A DNA stretch of 53,188 bases from Alistipes sp. (lineage in GTDB: Bacteria > Bacteroidota > Bacteroidia > Bacteroidales > Rikenellaceae). Shown here piece by piece: positions 1 to 11,169 of this stretch. The stretch covers positions 1 through 53,188 of the forward strand of contig JAFZEX010000005.1 of NCBI GenBank assembly GCA_017560425.1, written 5' to 3'. Below the pieces are notes generated by a model that was given only the letters and a program-made list of their open reading frames with translations, did not search any database and was not told the origin of the DNA. Position numbers and translations under genes: made by a program. How positions within the stretch are numbered: the first letter of the stretch is position 1; each line of letters starts with the position of its first letter.

Positions 1-2117
1 AGATGGGCGAGACAGGTCCTTGTGGTCCATGTAGCGAGATTCACTACGACCTTCGTGACGACGAGGAGGTAGCAAAGATTCCTGGCCGTGAGATGGTGAA
101 CATGAGCCACCCTCAGGTTATCGAGATTTGGAACCTTGTGTTCATGCAGTTCAACCGCAAGGCTAACGGCTCACTCGAGGCACTTCCAGCAAAGAACGTT
201 GATACAGGTATGGGCTTCGAGCGCTTGTGCATGATTCTTCAGGGCAAGAAGTCAAACTACGACACTGACGTATTCCAGCCAACCATCGCTCGCATCTCTG
301 CGCTCTCGGGCAAGGAGTATGGCAAGGACGAGAAGGCAGATGTGGCTATGCGTGTTATCGCCGACCACCTTCGTGCCATTGCGTTCTCTATTGCCGATGG
401 TCAGCTTCCAGCAAATGCTAAGGCGGGCTATGTTATCCGTCGCATCTTGCGTCGTGCAGTGCGTTACGGCTATACATACCTTGGCTTCAGCGAGCCATTT
501 ATCTGCAAGCTTGTTGATGGCCTTGTTAAGCAGATGGGCCATCAGTTCCCTGAGCTCGTGGCACAGCAGAACCTCATCGAGCGTGTTATCGAGGAGGAGG
601 AGTCATCATTCCTTCGCACATTGGCAACAGGCATCAACCTCTTGGAGGGTGTTATCAAGAAGTCGACTAACGGCAAGATTTCGGGTAAGGATGCTTTCGT
701 GTTGTACGACACCTACGGCTTCCCTATCGACCTCACCGAGCTTATCGCTCGTGAGCAGGGTGTGGAGGTAGATCTCGAGGAGTTCGAGAAGGAGCTTCAG
801 GTGCAGAAGGAGCGCTCACGCAACGCTGCACAGCAGGACATCGACGATTGGCAGGAGCTTATCGCCATTAAGGAGAGCGAGTTCGTGGGTTACGATAGCC
901 TTGAGGCTGACATCCGCATCGCCCGCTACCGCCGTGTGAAGTCTAAGAATAGCACTACATATCAGCTTGTGTTCGACCACACACCATTCTATGGCAATTC
1001 GGGTGGTCAGATTGGCGACATCGGTTACATCGAGAGCGCTAACGAGAAGATTGAGATTGTTGCTACCGAGAAGGAAAACGGTCTTATTATCCACATCGCT
1101 AAGCAGCTTCCCGAGAACCCTAACGCCGAGTTCCACGCTGTTGTCGATGCTGAGGCACGTCAGAAGGCTGCTAACAACCACACTGCAACCCACCTCGTAG
1201 ACTACGCATTGCGCACCGTACTTGGCACACATGTTGAGCAGAAGGGTTCTATGGTAACGCCTCAGGGCTTGCGCTTCGACTTCTCACACTTCCAGAAGGT
1301 TACGCCTGAGGAGATTCGTGAGGTTGAGCGTCTTGTAAACAAGCTTGTTCGTAGCAACTTCCCACTCGTTGAGAACCGTGAGGCTACTATGGCTGAGGCT
1401 GAGGCAGCGGGCGCTATCATGCTCTTCGGCGAGAAGTATGGCGACAAGGTGCGTATCGTGAACTTCGGTCCTTCAACCGAGCTTTGTGGTGGTACACATA
1501 CATCGGCAACAGGTACCATTGGTTTGTTCAAGATTGTATCTGAGAGCGCTATCTCGGCTGGTGTTCGCCGTATCGAGGCTGTTACGGGCGAGGCTGCTGA
1601 GACTATGATCTATGCTGCACAGGACATCATCGGCTCTGTTGAGCAGATTATCCGCAGCCCAAAGATTGTCCAGGCTATCGAGAAGGTTGTTGAGAACAAC
1701 GCAGCGCTTAGCCGTGAGATTGAGGAGATGCGCAAGGAGAAGGTTGCTTCACTTGCAGACCACATCGCTTCGACCACACAGCCTAAGGATGGCATCGTGC
1801 TTATCTCACGCCTTACCAAGTTCCAGCCTGAGGTGATGAAGGACTTGGCATTTGCTTTGCGTCAGAAGGTGGCAACTAAGCTCGTGATGGTTGTGGGTAA
1901 CCTCTTCGACGGCAAGCCAACAATTAACGTTATGCTTTCTGACGACGTTGTTGCTATGGGCGTTGATGCTGGTGCAACTGTTCGTGAGGCTGCTAAGCTT
2001 ATTAACGGTGGTGGCGGCGGTCAGAAGCACTACGCTATGGCTGGCGGTAAGAATGCCGAGGGCTTGCAGGCTGCAGTAGACAAGGCTGTAGAGATTATTA
2101 TGGAGAAACTCAAGTAA
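1..2117 (+). CDS. alaS: Alanyl-tRNA synthetase, 5' end cut off by the window
   Basis: Charges tRNA-Ala with alanine and edits mischarged tRNA in the cytoplasm. The visible frame opens at base 3 inside the catalytic domain ([11 protein letters not shown] motif); about 170 N-terminal residues of a roughly 870-residue enzyme lie outside the window. 704 residues are visible. The editing-domain metal ligands are present as HTATH (visible residues 393-397) and CGGTH (495-499), and the C-Ala domain ends with a glycine-rich GGGGGQKH motif near the C terminus. gpmI follows 25 nt downstream on the same strand with no terminator between, so the two are probably co-transcribed. All expected editing motifs are intact. 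Identity is certain; only the true start is unseen. Confidence 0.98.
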   Translation, partial: MGETGPCGPCSEIHYDLRDDEEVAKIPGREMVNMSHPQVIEIWNLVFMQFNRKANGSLEALPAKNVDTGMGFERLCMILQGKKSNYDTDVFQPTIARISALSGKEYGKDEKADVAMRVIADHLRAIAFSIADGQLPANAKAGYVIRRILRRAVRYGYTYLGFSEPFICKLVDGLVKQMGHQFPELVAQQNLIERVIEEEESSFLRTLATGINLLEGVIKKSTNGKISGKDAFVLYDTYGFPIDLTELIAREQGVEVDLEEFEKELQVQKERSRNAAQQDIDDWQELIAIKESEFVGYDSLEADIRIARYRRVKSKNSTTYQLVFDHTPFYGNSGGQIGDIGYIESANEKIEIVATEKENGLIIHIAKQLPENPNAEFHAVVDAEARQKAANNHTATHLVDYALRTVLGTHVEQKGSMVTPQGLRFDFSHFQKVTPEEIREVERLVNKLVRSNFPLVENREATMAEAEAAGAIMLFGEKYGDKVRIVNFGPSTELCGGTHTSATGTIGLFKIVSESAISAGVRRIEAVTGEAAETMIYAAQDIIGSVEQIIRSPKIVQAIEKVVENNAALSREIEEMRKEKVASLADHIASTTQPKDGIVLISRLTKFQPEVMKDLAFALRQKVATKLVMVVGNLFDGKPTINVMLSDDVVAMGVDAGATVREAAKLINGGGGGQKHYAMAGGKNAEGLQAAVDKAVEIIMEKLK

Positions 2118-2142
2118 TTTACTAAATAAAATTAGCAAACAA

Positions 2143-3669
2143 ATGAGCAACAAAGTATTATTGATGATATTGGACGGCTGGGGTATTGGCGACAAGAGCA
2201 AGTCGGACGTTATTTACTCTATGAATCCTGAGTATATTAACGCCATGACAGAGAAGTATCCCCATGCTGAGCTTAAGACTGATGGCGAGAATGTAGGTTT
2301 GCCTGAGGGTCAGATGGGTAACTCTGAGGTGGGCCACCTAAATATCGGTGCTGGCCGTGTAGTTTACCAGGACCTCGTGAAGATTAACCGTGCATGCCGT
2401 GATAACTCTATCCTCGAGAACAAGGAGATTGTTAAGGCATTCGAGTATGCTAAGGCTAATGGCGTGAATGTTCACTTCATGGGTCTTGTGTCGGACGGTG
2501 GCGTACACTCATCACTCGACCACCTCTTCAAGCTCTGCGACATCTCGAAGCACTACGGCATCGAGAACACCTATGTTCACTGCTTCATGGACGGCCGTGA
2601 TACCGACCCACGTAGCGGTAAGGGCTTTATCGCTGCTTTGGAGGAGCACATGGCAAAGTCTACCGGCAAGATTGCTTCAATCATCGGTCGCTACTACGCT
2701 ATGGATCGTGACAAGCGTTGGGAGCGTGTGAAGATTGCCTACGACCAGCTTGTAAATGGCGTTGGCGAGAAGGCTACCGACATGGTGGCAGCTATGCAGA
2801 AGTCGTACGACGAGGGTATTACCGACGAGTTTGTTAAGCCTATCGTAAATGTAGATGCTGAGGGCAACGCTATCGGCACAATCAAGCCTAACGACGTTGT
2901 TATCTTCTTCAACTATCGTAACGACCGTGCTAAGGAGCTCACTATCGTGCTCACACAGAAGGATATGCCTGAGGAGGGTATGCACACCATGCCTTTGCAC
3001 TACTGCTGCATGACCCCATACGATGCTACGTTCGAGGGCTTACACATCTTGTTCGACAAGGATAATGTGCCTAACACCATCGGCGAGTATATCGCTAACC
3101 AGGGCTTGAAGCAGTTGCGCATTGCCGAGACTGAGAAGTATGCACACGTTACCTTCTTCCTTAATGGTGGTCGTGAGGCAGAGTTTGCTAACGAGGAGCG
3201 TATCCTTGTGGCTTCGCCTAAGGTTGCCACATACGACCTTCAGCCTGAGATGTCGGCTTACGAGGTTAAGGATAAGTTGGTTACAGCTCTTGGCGAGCAG
3301 AAGTACGACTTCATCTGTCTTAACTTTGCAAATGGCGACATGGTGGGACACACCGGCGTGTACGAGGCTATCGAGAAGGCCATTAAGGCTGTCGATGAGT
3401 GTGTTAAGGATGTTGTCGAGGCAGCTAAGGCTAACGGCTACGAGGTTGTTCAGATTGCCGACCATGGTAATGCCGACAACGCTGTTAATGCCGATGGCAC
3501 ACCTAACACAGCGCACTCGCTCAACCCTGTGCCTATCGTGGTTGTTTCAGACCGTGTAGCAAAGGTTAAGAGTGGTATCTTGGCCGACGTTGCACCTACC
3601 GTTCTCGACCTTATGGGTCTTGAGAAGCCAGCCGAGATGACCGGTGAGTCATTGGTTGAGTTCAAGTAG
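2143..3669 (+). CDS. gpmI: 2,3-bisphosphoglycerate-independent phosphoglycerate mutase
   Basis: Interconverts 3- and 2-phosphoglycerate in glycolysis and gluconeogenesis, using two Mn2+ ions and a phosphoserine intermediate. The 508 residues match the family length. The alkaline-phosphatase-fold start [11 protein letters not shown] is at residues 5-15. The phosphorylated serine is Ser61 in GNSEVGH. The C-terminal metal site is visible as ADHGNADN, followed by [12 protein letters not shown] at 2143 is the only start fitting the family N terminus. It follows alaS by 25 nt and is closed by a strong terminator at 3693-3732, so it is likely the last gene of that operon. Confidence 0.98.
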   Translation: MSNKVLLMILDGWGIGDKSKSDVIYSMNPEYINAMTEKYPHAELKTDGENVGLPEGQMGNSEVGHLNIGAGRVVYQDLVKINRACRDNSILENKEIVKAFEYAKANGVNVHFMGLVSDGGVHSSLDHLFKLCDISKHYGIENTYVHCFMDGRDTDPRSGKGFIAALEEHMAKSTGKIASIIGRYYAMDRDKRWERVKIAYDQLVNGVGEKATDMVAAMQKSYDEGITDEFVKPIVNVDAEGNAIGTIKPNDVVIFFNYRNDRAKELTIVLTQKDMPEEGMHTMPLHYCCMTPYDATFEGLHILFDKDNVPNTIGEYIANQGLKQLRIAETEKYAHVTFFLNGGREAEFANEERILVASPKVATYDLQPEMSAYEVKDKLVTALGEQKYDFICLNFANGDMVGHTGVYEAIEKAIKAVDECVKDVVEAAKANGYEVVQIADHGNADNAVNADGTPNTAHSLNPVPIVVVSDRVAKVKSGILADVAPTVLDLMGLEKPAEMTGESLVEFK

Positions 3670-3692
3670 TCGAATAGGCTATTATATATAGG

Positions 3693-3732
3693 TATCGCCT
3701 GCAAGCATTAGCTTGTGGGCGATATTTTTTTT
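3693..3732 (+). terminator. Rho-independent terminator of alaS-gpmI
   Basis: A 14-bp stem (TATCGCCTGCAAGC against GCTTGTGGGCGATA, two G-U wobbles) with an ATTA loop is followed directly by eight T's. Confidence 0.92.
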
Positions 3733-3838
3733 GGTCTAAAAAGGTCAGATGAGCAAAAGTCCTTGGACAAACCACAAGTTACTCCTCGAAGAGAGCCCTA
3801 TGGCGTAATACCGAGGTGGTTTATGGAGCGCATAGCAT

Positions 3839-3870
3839 AAAAAAATGGGAGCGACCAGCAGTCACTCCCA
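3839..3870 (-). terminator. Rho-independent terminator of ffh
   Basis: On the minus strand a 10-bp stem (TGGGAGTGAC against GTCGCTCCCA, one wobble) with a 5-nt loop runs into seven T's, 22 nt past the ffh stop codon. Confidence 0.9.
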
Positions 3871-3892
3871 CATTATCACTCTTAGATAAGGA

Positions 3893-5233
3893 TTATCTAC
3901 GGCGCATACCGCCACGCTGCATATTGCGCATCTGCTGCTGAAGACCACCACCCGCAACAGTCTTCATCATCTTGCGAGTCTCCTCAAACTGCTTGAGTAG
4001 GCGATTGACATCAGCAATGTTAGTACCCGAGCCCTTAGCAATGCGCTCACGGCGACGAGCATTAATAATCTCAGGGTTCTCGCGCTCAGCAGGGGTCATC
4101 GAGTCGATGATTGCCTCTGTCTGCTTGAAGGCATCTTCAGGAATATCAACATTCTTAAGCATCTTGCCCATGCCAGGAATCATCGAAGCGAGGTCCTTAA
4201 GGTTACCCATCTTCTTAATCTGATTAATCTGATCGCGGAAGTCGTTGAAGTTGAACTGATTCTTAATGAGCTTCTTCTTGAGCTTGCGTGCCTGCTCCTC
4301 GTCGAACTGCTCCTGTGCACGCTCAACAAGCGACACGACATCACCCATGCCCAAGATACGGTCAGCCATACGCTCAGGGTGGAACACCTGCAATGCCTCC
4401 ATCTTCTCGCCCGCAGAGATAAACTTCAAAGGCTTATCGACAACCGAGCGGATAGAGATAGCAGCACCACCACGAGTATCGCCATCGAGCTTAGTGAGCA
4501 CTACGCCGTCGAAGTCGAGGCGGTCGTTGAACTCCTTAGCAGTGTTCACTGCATCCTGACCCGTCATCGAGTCCACCACAAACAAGGTCTCCGAAGGATT
4601 AACTGCAGCCTTGATAGCTGTAATCTCCTGCATCATAGCCTCATCAACAGCCAAGCGACCCGCAGTATCGACAATCACGGTGTTGTACGACTTCGAGCGA
4701 GCATACTTAATAGCATTCTCAGCAATGAGCACAGGGTTGTTGTTGCCCTCCTCGGTATATACCTCTACGCCAACGGTCTGACCCAAGATTTTGAGCTGCT
4801 CGATAGCTGCTGGACGATATACGTCGCCCGCAACCAACAATACCTGACGACCCTTCTTGCTCTTGATGTGTGCAGCAAGCTTTCCCGAGAAGGTGGTCTT
4901 ACCCGAACCCTGAAGACCAGCAATAAGGATTACTGCAGGGTTGCCCTCGAGCTTAATATCTGTTGCTGTGCCACCCATGAGCTGTGCAAGCTCGTCACGC
5001 ACAATCTTGGTCATCATCTGTCCGGGCGACACCGAACGCAACACGTCCTGACCCAACGCCTTCTGCTTAACCTCGTCGGTAAAGTTCTTAGCCACCTTAT
5101 AATTAACATCGGCATCGATAAGAGCACGACGAATCTCCTTAAGAGTTTCGGCAACATTAATCTCGGTAATGCGGCCCTCACCCTTTAGGATTTTAAACGA
5201 GCGTTCAAGTTTCTCGGTAAGATTTTCAAACAT
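3893..5233 (-). CDS. ffh: Signal recognition particle protein Ffh (SRP54)
   Basis: GTPase subunit of the signal recognition particle; binds 4.5S RNA and signal sequences of nascent membrane proteins and docks with FtsY. 446 residues in the usual N-G-M order: helical N domain (1-90), GTPase G domain with P-loop GLQGSGKTT (Lys112), DTAGR and TKLDGD motifs, and a methionine-rich M domain ending in a Met/Arg/Gly tail. A Bacteroidota-type promoter sits at 5271-5301 and a terminator at 3839-3870, so the gene looks monocistronic, although read-through from the protease gene upstream is possible because no terminator separates them. No 4.5S RNA apical motif was seen nearby. Confidence 0.98.
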   Translation of the reverse strand: MFENLTEKLERSFKILKGEGRITEINVAETLKEIRRALIDADVNYKVAKNFTDEVKQKALGQDVLRSVSPGQMMTKIVRDELAQLMGGTATDIKLEGNPAVILIAGLQGSGKTTFSGKLAAHIKSKKGRQVLLVAGDVYRPAAIEQLKILGQTVGVEVYTEEGNNNPVLIAENAIKYARSKSYNTVIVDTAGRLAVDEAMMQEITAIKAAVNPSETLFVVDSMTGQDAVNTAKEFNDRLDFDGVVLTKLDGDTRGGAAISIRSVVDKPLKFISAGEKMEALQVFHPERMADRILGMGDVVSLVERAQEQFDEEQARKLKKKLIKNQFNFNDFRDQINQIKKMGNLKDLASMIPGMGKMLKNVDIPEDAFKQTEAIIDSMTPAERENPEIINARRRERIAKGSGTNIADVNRLLKQFEETRKMMKTVAGGGLQQQMRNMQRGGMRRR

Positions 5234-5270
5234 ATATTTTCGCTTTTAATTATTTTCCGTATTTAGCGCA

Positions 5271-5301
5271 CAAAGATATAGAATATATCTTAATTTTCCA
5301 A
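5271..5301 (-). promoter_or_regulatory. Promoter for ffh
   Basis: On the minus strand TATCTTTG (5278-5271) matches the Bacteroidota -7 box TAnnTTTG, with a TTG core 20 nt upstream at 5299-5301. It overlaps the last codons of the protease gene. Confidence 0.6.
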
Positions 5302-6795
5302 CGCTATAACCTCTTTATACCACGAAGTTGTTCTCCAACCGTTGGGATATGCCCTGCTTGGGGCTGATGTTGTAACTCCCGAGTATACGTCGAGGTTGAT
5401 GGGGTAGGTGCCATAAGTGCCGTATGCCGAGTAGAACGAGTCGAGCGTGAAGGTTGCCATAACACACTCGTTTAGCTGGGCGTTGAACTCCATGAGCGCA
5501 TCCTCGTCAGTGGCAACAACATTTACCCACTCGCCAAAGTCGTAGAATTGGTGAGGACGCTGACCCTCGTATGTCTGAAGTGTTGTAGCATCATATTCGC
5601 CCTCCTGCTTTGCAGTCTGCATCACAGTGCGAGTAGCATTGGCAAGTGACTCAATCTCAGCGCAGTTGTACACGGCTACTGAACCACAACGTGAATTGCC
5701 CGTATACTCGTCACGATAGTACTCATAATAGCTCTTAGCAGCACCCTCATAGTCTGTCGTAGCGCCATAATCGGTAAATAGGTAGGGTAGTGTGCGGTGA
5801 TAGGGGAAGCCTCGACCCATAATCTCGCAGGGCGACGCAATGATGTAGTTTGCCGCCGAGCGTAGGTCGTATACCGACTCGATGTTCGACATGAAGCAAG
5901 CATCAAACAAGATGTAGTCGAGCTCAATACCCGAGAGCTCGATACCCTCGGCAAGCTCATCGATGTTCACACGCACGTTGCTCTCGCCAAAGGCACGTGT
6001 GGTCTCAGCGCCGATGGCTGGCAGCCAAGGATTACTACCCGTGCTAAATAGCTCAATATCAGCGTCGCCATTAATAATCTCACGAGTCACCCAGCCCTGG
6101 CCATGGCCCGCAAAGACGATGCCGTAGCGCTGTGCAGGGGCAATCTCTGCCATGCGTGCTATATGCTCTCCAATCTTTGCTGGCGGGATAATCGTATTCT
6201 TATCGAGCATTATCTCCTCGATACGCTGCTCAATGCACTTGCCACCCTCCACGTCGTAGCACAGCTCGCCAATATATGCCGATGTGGCGCTCTCCTGGCG
6301 GAAGAACAACACACGGCTCTTGTTCGACAATATTCCCGTCTCGATAGCCTTTGCTGCATCCTCGAGGTTGGTCTTGAAGTAGCGACTAAGGCTCGTGCCA
6401 AAGAAGTAAAACATGAGGGTATGTGTAGCCTCGGCTGGTGGCACACCATACTGCATCAGCGTGATTGTTGCAGGCACGCAATTACGTGCTGATATGGATA
6501 TCGTTGCCGTACGTGTGTCGCCCTTGTTCTCCTCCACACTAAGCTCTATCTCGCCCTTTGTCGAGCTATCCATAACCTTCACCCACGCATCGTTGCACAC
6601 CACACTAAACTCCACATTCGAGTACATGATGTCTGAATGCACGGAGTACTCTATAATAAGTGTCTGCTCGTTCGAGGTGCAGATGGCATTGTCGATGTCG
6701 ATAGCATATTTGTTATGCTCCGTAATGTCGCACCCAACAAGACTGAGCGTGACAACGAGAGAGAGTATATATAGCAAGTATTGCTTTAGTTTCAT
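5290..6795 (-). CDS. Clostripain-family (C11) cysteine protease lipoprotein with BACON-like domain
   Basis: Predicted envelope-anchored protease of MEROPS family C11 (clostripain/fragipain type), which typically cleaves after Arg or Lys. 501 residues. Lipoprotein signal with lipobox LVGC (Cys22). Residues about 45-117 resemble a BACON beta-sandwich (NDAWVKV, then a TATISISA strand), a putative binding module. The peptidase domain follows, with catalytic His231 in AGHG and catalytic Cys300 in FDACFM, both intact. It lies 30 nt downstream of the DUF4919 gene, so it is likely the last gene of the ligA-dapA-DUF4919 run. Substrate unknown; surface display is inferred from the lipobox. Confidence 0.88.
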   Translation of the reverse strand: MKLKQYLLYILSLVVTLSLVGCDITEHNKYAIDIDNAICTSNEQTLIIEYSVHSDIMYSNVEFSVVCNDAWVKVMDSSTKGEIELSVEENKGDTRTATISISARNCVPATITLMQYGVPPAEATHTLMFYFFGTSLSRYFKTNLEDAAKAIETGILSNKSRVLFFRQESATSAYIGELCYDVEGGKCIEQRIEEIMLDKNTIIPPAKIGEHIARMAEIAPAQRYGIVFAGHGQGWVTREIINGDADIELFSTGSNPWLPAIGAETTRAFGESNVRVNIDELAEGIELSGIELDYILFDACFMSNIESVYDLRSAANYIIASPCEIMGRGFPYHRTLPYLFTDYGATTDYEGAAKSYYEYYRDEYTGNSRCGSVAVYNCAEIESLANATRTVMQTAKQEGEYDATTLQTYEGQRPHQFYDFGEWVNVVATDEDALMEFNAQLNECVMATFTLDSFYSAYGTYGTYPINLDVYSGVTTSAPSRAYPNGWRTTSWYKEVIALEN

Positions 6796-6825
6796 TACGT
6801 AAATATTTGGGTTATAGCCTAAACC

Positions 6826-7575
6826 CTACTTGTATTCCTGGGGCTTTAGGTTATTAAACTGCCATGTCCTATCACGTTTTATTATCACCTCGTCGGGCTT
6901 GTTGCGATAGACACGGCTATAATCAAAGTAGAAGCCCTTGACCCTATCTTCACTCTTCTTGGTCAGTGGCACATACTCAACATTGCGGCTGATTATTCGG
7001 CTCTGACCATACTGATAGCCCTTCGACGCAAGCAGGTCGTAGGCGTGCGAGAACATCAATATATGCCATGGCGACGACTCCTTGAGTCCCGTTCCCGACG
7101 ACTCGATAGTGCTCAGTACGCCATTTAGGTGGTTGAAGTATTGCTCCTCACGCCCTGTGTCGCCCAATGCGCCATAGGCAAAAGCCAACATATTGAGCAC
7201 CTTGGGGTTAAATGGGTCGAGCTCCATCGCCTCTACACCTCGCTCAATGAGTGCTTCGAGTTGCGACACCATGGGTCTCTCGATGTCGATACCACTCATT
7301 ATAAGCAACATCTCGTCGAGCGCACGGTTCTCAACAAATGGGCGGTAAGCATCCTGATACAAGTAGCCATAGTAGAGGTAGAAATACTCCTCAGCACTCA
7401 TCACCTCGCCAACGTTACGATACTTCAGCATCAGGTTAGTGTAGTAGTATGGCGACGATGCCGAGAGTGTCTGATGCAATATATCATCCTCGTCGGGCAC
7501 ACGCTTACCATCATCTTGCGCCATTGAACACAAGGGTGTGAGCAGGAGTAGCAATGATAAAAGTAGTTGTTTCAT
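6826..7575 (-). CDS. Exported DUF4919-family protein
   Basis: 249 residues beginning with a clear cleavable signal peptide (hydrophobic LLLSLLLLLTPLCSMAQ, cleavage near residue 19-20), so probably periplasmic. The mature part is helical with TPR-like spacing (DPFNPKVLNMLAFAYGALGD near residues 120-138) and resembles DUF4919 proteins known only from Bacteroidota. No catalytic motif is visible. It sits between dapA and the C11 protease in the same direction. A perfect 16-bp palindrome (7588-7603) lies 13 nt before its ATG. Function unknown; a partner or substrate-presenting role for the protease is only a guess from adjacency. Confidence 0.7.
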   Translation of the reverse strand: MKQLLLSLLLLLTPLCSMAQDDGKRVPDEDDILHQTLSASSPYYYTNLMLKYRNVGEVMSAEEYFYLYYGYLYQDAYRPFVENRALDEMLLIMSGIDIERPMVSQLEALIERGVEAMELDPFNPKVLNMLAFAYGALGDTGREEQYFNHLNGVLSTIESSGTGLKESSPWHILMFSHAYDLLASKGYQYGQSRIISRNVEYVPLTKKSEDRVKGFYFDYSRVYRNKPDEVIIKRDRTWQFNNLKPQEYK

Positions 7576-7587
7576 ACTATAACATAT

Positions 7588-7603
7588 TTGGTCATATGAC
7601 CAA
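7588..7603. repeat. Perfect 16-bp palindrome in the dapA-DUF4919 gap
   Basis: TTGGTCATATGACCAA reads the same on both strands. It lies 13 nt upstream of the DUF4919 start and 9 nt past the dapA stop. There is no T-run, so it is not a standard terminator; it could be an operator or an mRNA hairpin. Confidence 0.7.
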
Positions 7604-7611
7604 CGCTACAC

Positions 7612-8499
7612 CTATCTTAATTCGTATTTCTCAATAGCAGATTTAATCTCCATAGCCAATCTCTCGGTAGCCTCGACTAAAGGCAAGCGCACCTCGGCAC
7701 GTGTAAGACCCATCATAGCCGCCATCGACTTAGCACCCACAGGATTACCCTCCTTGAAGAGTAGGTTTATAGGCTCCTCCATCTGCTCCATCTCGGCCTC
7801 AGCCTCAGATATACGACCCTCCATGGCATTGTGCACGCAGCGGCAGAACTTCTCGGGGAATGTGTTGGCAGCCACCGAGATAACGCCATCACCACCACGC
7901 TTAACAAGCTCTACGGTCAAGCCATCATCGCCCGATAGCACAAGGAAGCCCTCGGGACGACCATCGAGGATCTGCTGCATCTGCTCGATATTGCCACACG
8001 CCTCCTTCACAGCTACAATCTTGTCGGTAGCATGTGCTAAGCGTAAGGTTGTCTCAGCTGTCATATTCAAGCCTGTACGACCAGGCACGTTGTAGATAAT
8101 CACAGGCACAGGCGATGCCTCAGCAACAGCCATAAAGTGGCGATATACGCCCTCCTGCGATGGCTTGTTGTAGTATGGTACCACACTAAGTATTGCCACG
8201 GTGTCCGAGAGGTCGAATGTGCGCAACTGCTCAACAAGTGCGTGTGTGTCGTTGCCACCCATGCCCGCAACAATCGCCACACGACCCGCCGTCTGCTTAA
8301 CGATAAAACGAAGCACCTTGTCACGCTCCTCGAGCGACATTGTTGCAGTCTCAGCCGTAGAGCCAAGCGCCACAATATAGTCTACACCGCCCTCGATAAC
8401 ATAATCAACCATGCGACCAAGCGCCTCATAATCAACTTCGTAATCCTTAAATGGGGTGATTAGTGCTACACCTACACCCTTAATCTTATTCTGTATCAT
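7612..8499 (-). CDS. dapA: 4-hydroxy-tetrahydrodipicolinate synthase
   Basis: Condenses pyruvate with aspartate semialdehyde, the first step committed to lysine and diaminopimelate. 295 residues from the ATG at 8499, the usual length. The frame stays open 39 codons further upstream, but that part overlaps the end of ligA and is Arg-rich and unlike the family, so it is rejected. Schiff-base Lys165 (VKEACGN) and Tyr136 (YNVPGRTG) are present, as is the GSTAE pyruvate/Tyr-triad region. It starts 19 nt after ligA, so the two are likely one transcript. It supplies mDAP for peptidoglycan. Confidence 0.97.
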   Translation of the reverse strand: MIQNKIKGVGVALITPFKDYEVDYEALGRMVDYVIEGGVDYIVALGSTAETATMSLEERDKVLRFIVKQTAGRVAIVAGMGGNDTHALVEQLRTFDLSDTVAILSVVPYYNKPSQEGVYRHFMAVAEASPVPVIIYNVPGRTGLNMTAETTLRLAHATDKIVAVKEACGNIEQMQQILDGRPEGFLVLSGDDGLTVELVKRGGDGVISVAANTFPEKFCRCVHNAMEGRISEAEAEMEQMEEPINLLFKEGNPVGAKSMAAMMGLTRAEVRLPLVEATERLAMEIKSAIEKYELR

Positions 8500-8518
8500 A
8501 ATATTGAATTTATTTACG

Positions 8519-10636
<2,118 letters not shown>

Positions 10637-10698
10637 TTAAGCAATTTGTTTGAAAAAACGAATAAAAATCGAAAAAATAAAAAAAATATTGTCTAACG

Positions 10699-10729
10699 CT
10701 TGCACATTATCAAATTGTAATTACTTTTG
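10699..10729 (+). promoter_or_regulatory. Promoter for the small acidic protein gene
   Basis: CTTG (10699-10702), 19 nt, then TACTTTTG (10722-10729) matches the Bacteroidota consensus. The predicted start site near 10736 lies after the first in-frame ATG (10727), which supports translation from 10748. Confidence 0.65.
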
Positions 10730-10747
10730 CGAAAAATTTCAGAAAAT

Positions 10748-11059
10748 ATGGCTACCGCAAATACAAAAAGACGATTAGTTACAAGTATCCACAACCTCAC
10801 ACCAGAGCAGTTGGCAGAGGTTAAGACGTTATACCCACTTGGTTTCAATGAGGTGATGCAGCGCATCGAGAAGCCCGATGGAACATTCTTCTACGTTGTG
10901 CCCTACGAGACTGAGGATACATACTACCTCCTCAAGATCGACTTCAAGATCGACGATGCTCAGGAGAACGACGACGACGGCTACTACGACGATGACGATC
11001 TAAAGGGTGCAGACGAGCTTGCTGACGCATCAGACGAGGCATCTGACGACGACTTTTAA
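10748..11059 (+). CDS. Small conserved acidic protein of unknown function
   Basis: 103 residues from the ATG at 10748; an ATG seven codons earlier lies inside the promoter and is rejected. The N-terminal half is ordered (LTPEQLAEVKTLYPLGFNEVMQRIEKPDG, split here as LTPEQLAEV and YPLGFNEVM) with a FFYVVPYET strand; the C-terminal third is almost all Asp/Glu with DGYYDDDD. No signal peptide or membrane segment, so cytoplasmic. Short homologues with the same ordered core plus acidic tail are, to my recollection, common in Bacteroidales, but no function is known to me. The acidic tail could mimic nucleic acid or bind a basic partner. It has its own promoter and terminator. Confidence 0.75.
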   Translation: MATANTKRRLVTSIHNLTPEQLAEVKTLYPLGFNEVMQRIEKPDGTFFYVVPYETEDTYYLLKIDFKIDDAQENDDDGYYDDDDLKGADELADASDEASDDDF

Positions 11060-11078
11060 TTAATCGAACATAGATTAT

Positions 11079-11113
11079 GAGGTGTTGCTTTCGTGGCGAC
11101 ACCTCTTTTTTTT
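11079..11113 (+). terminator. Terminator after the small acidic protein gene
   Basis: GAGGTGT pairs with ACACCTC around a partly paired loop (TGC against GCG), followed by a run of eight T's. Confidence 0.9.
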
Positions 11114-11169
11114 GTGCAAATGTGGAATGGTTTATGTTGTTTAACTGTCGAATTTAACAACATAATACC

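Noticed and set aside
3733-3838. 4.5S SRP RNA gene next to ffh
   Set aside because: The conserved apical GGAA-tetraloop region of SRP RNA is not present.
4379-5188. 269-residue plus-strand ORF opposite ffh
   Set aside because: Fully antisense to ffh, low-complexity composition, no family resemblance; a shadow of codon bias.
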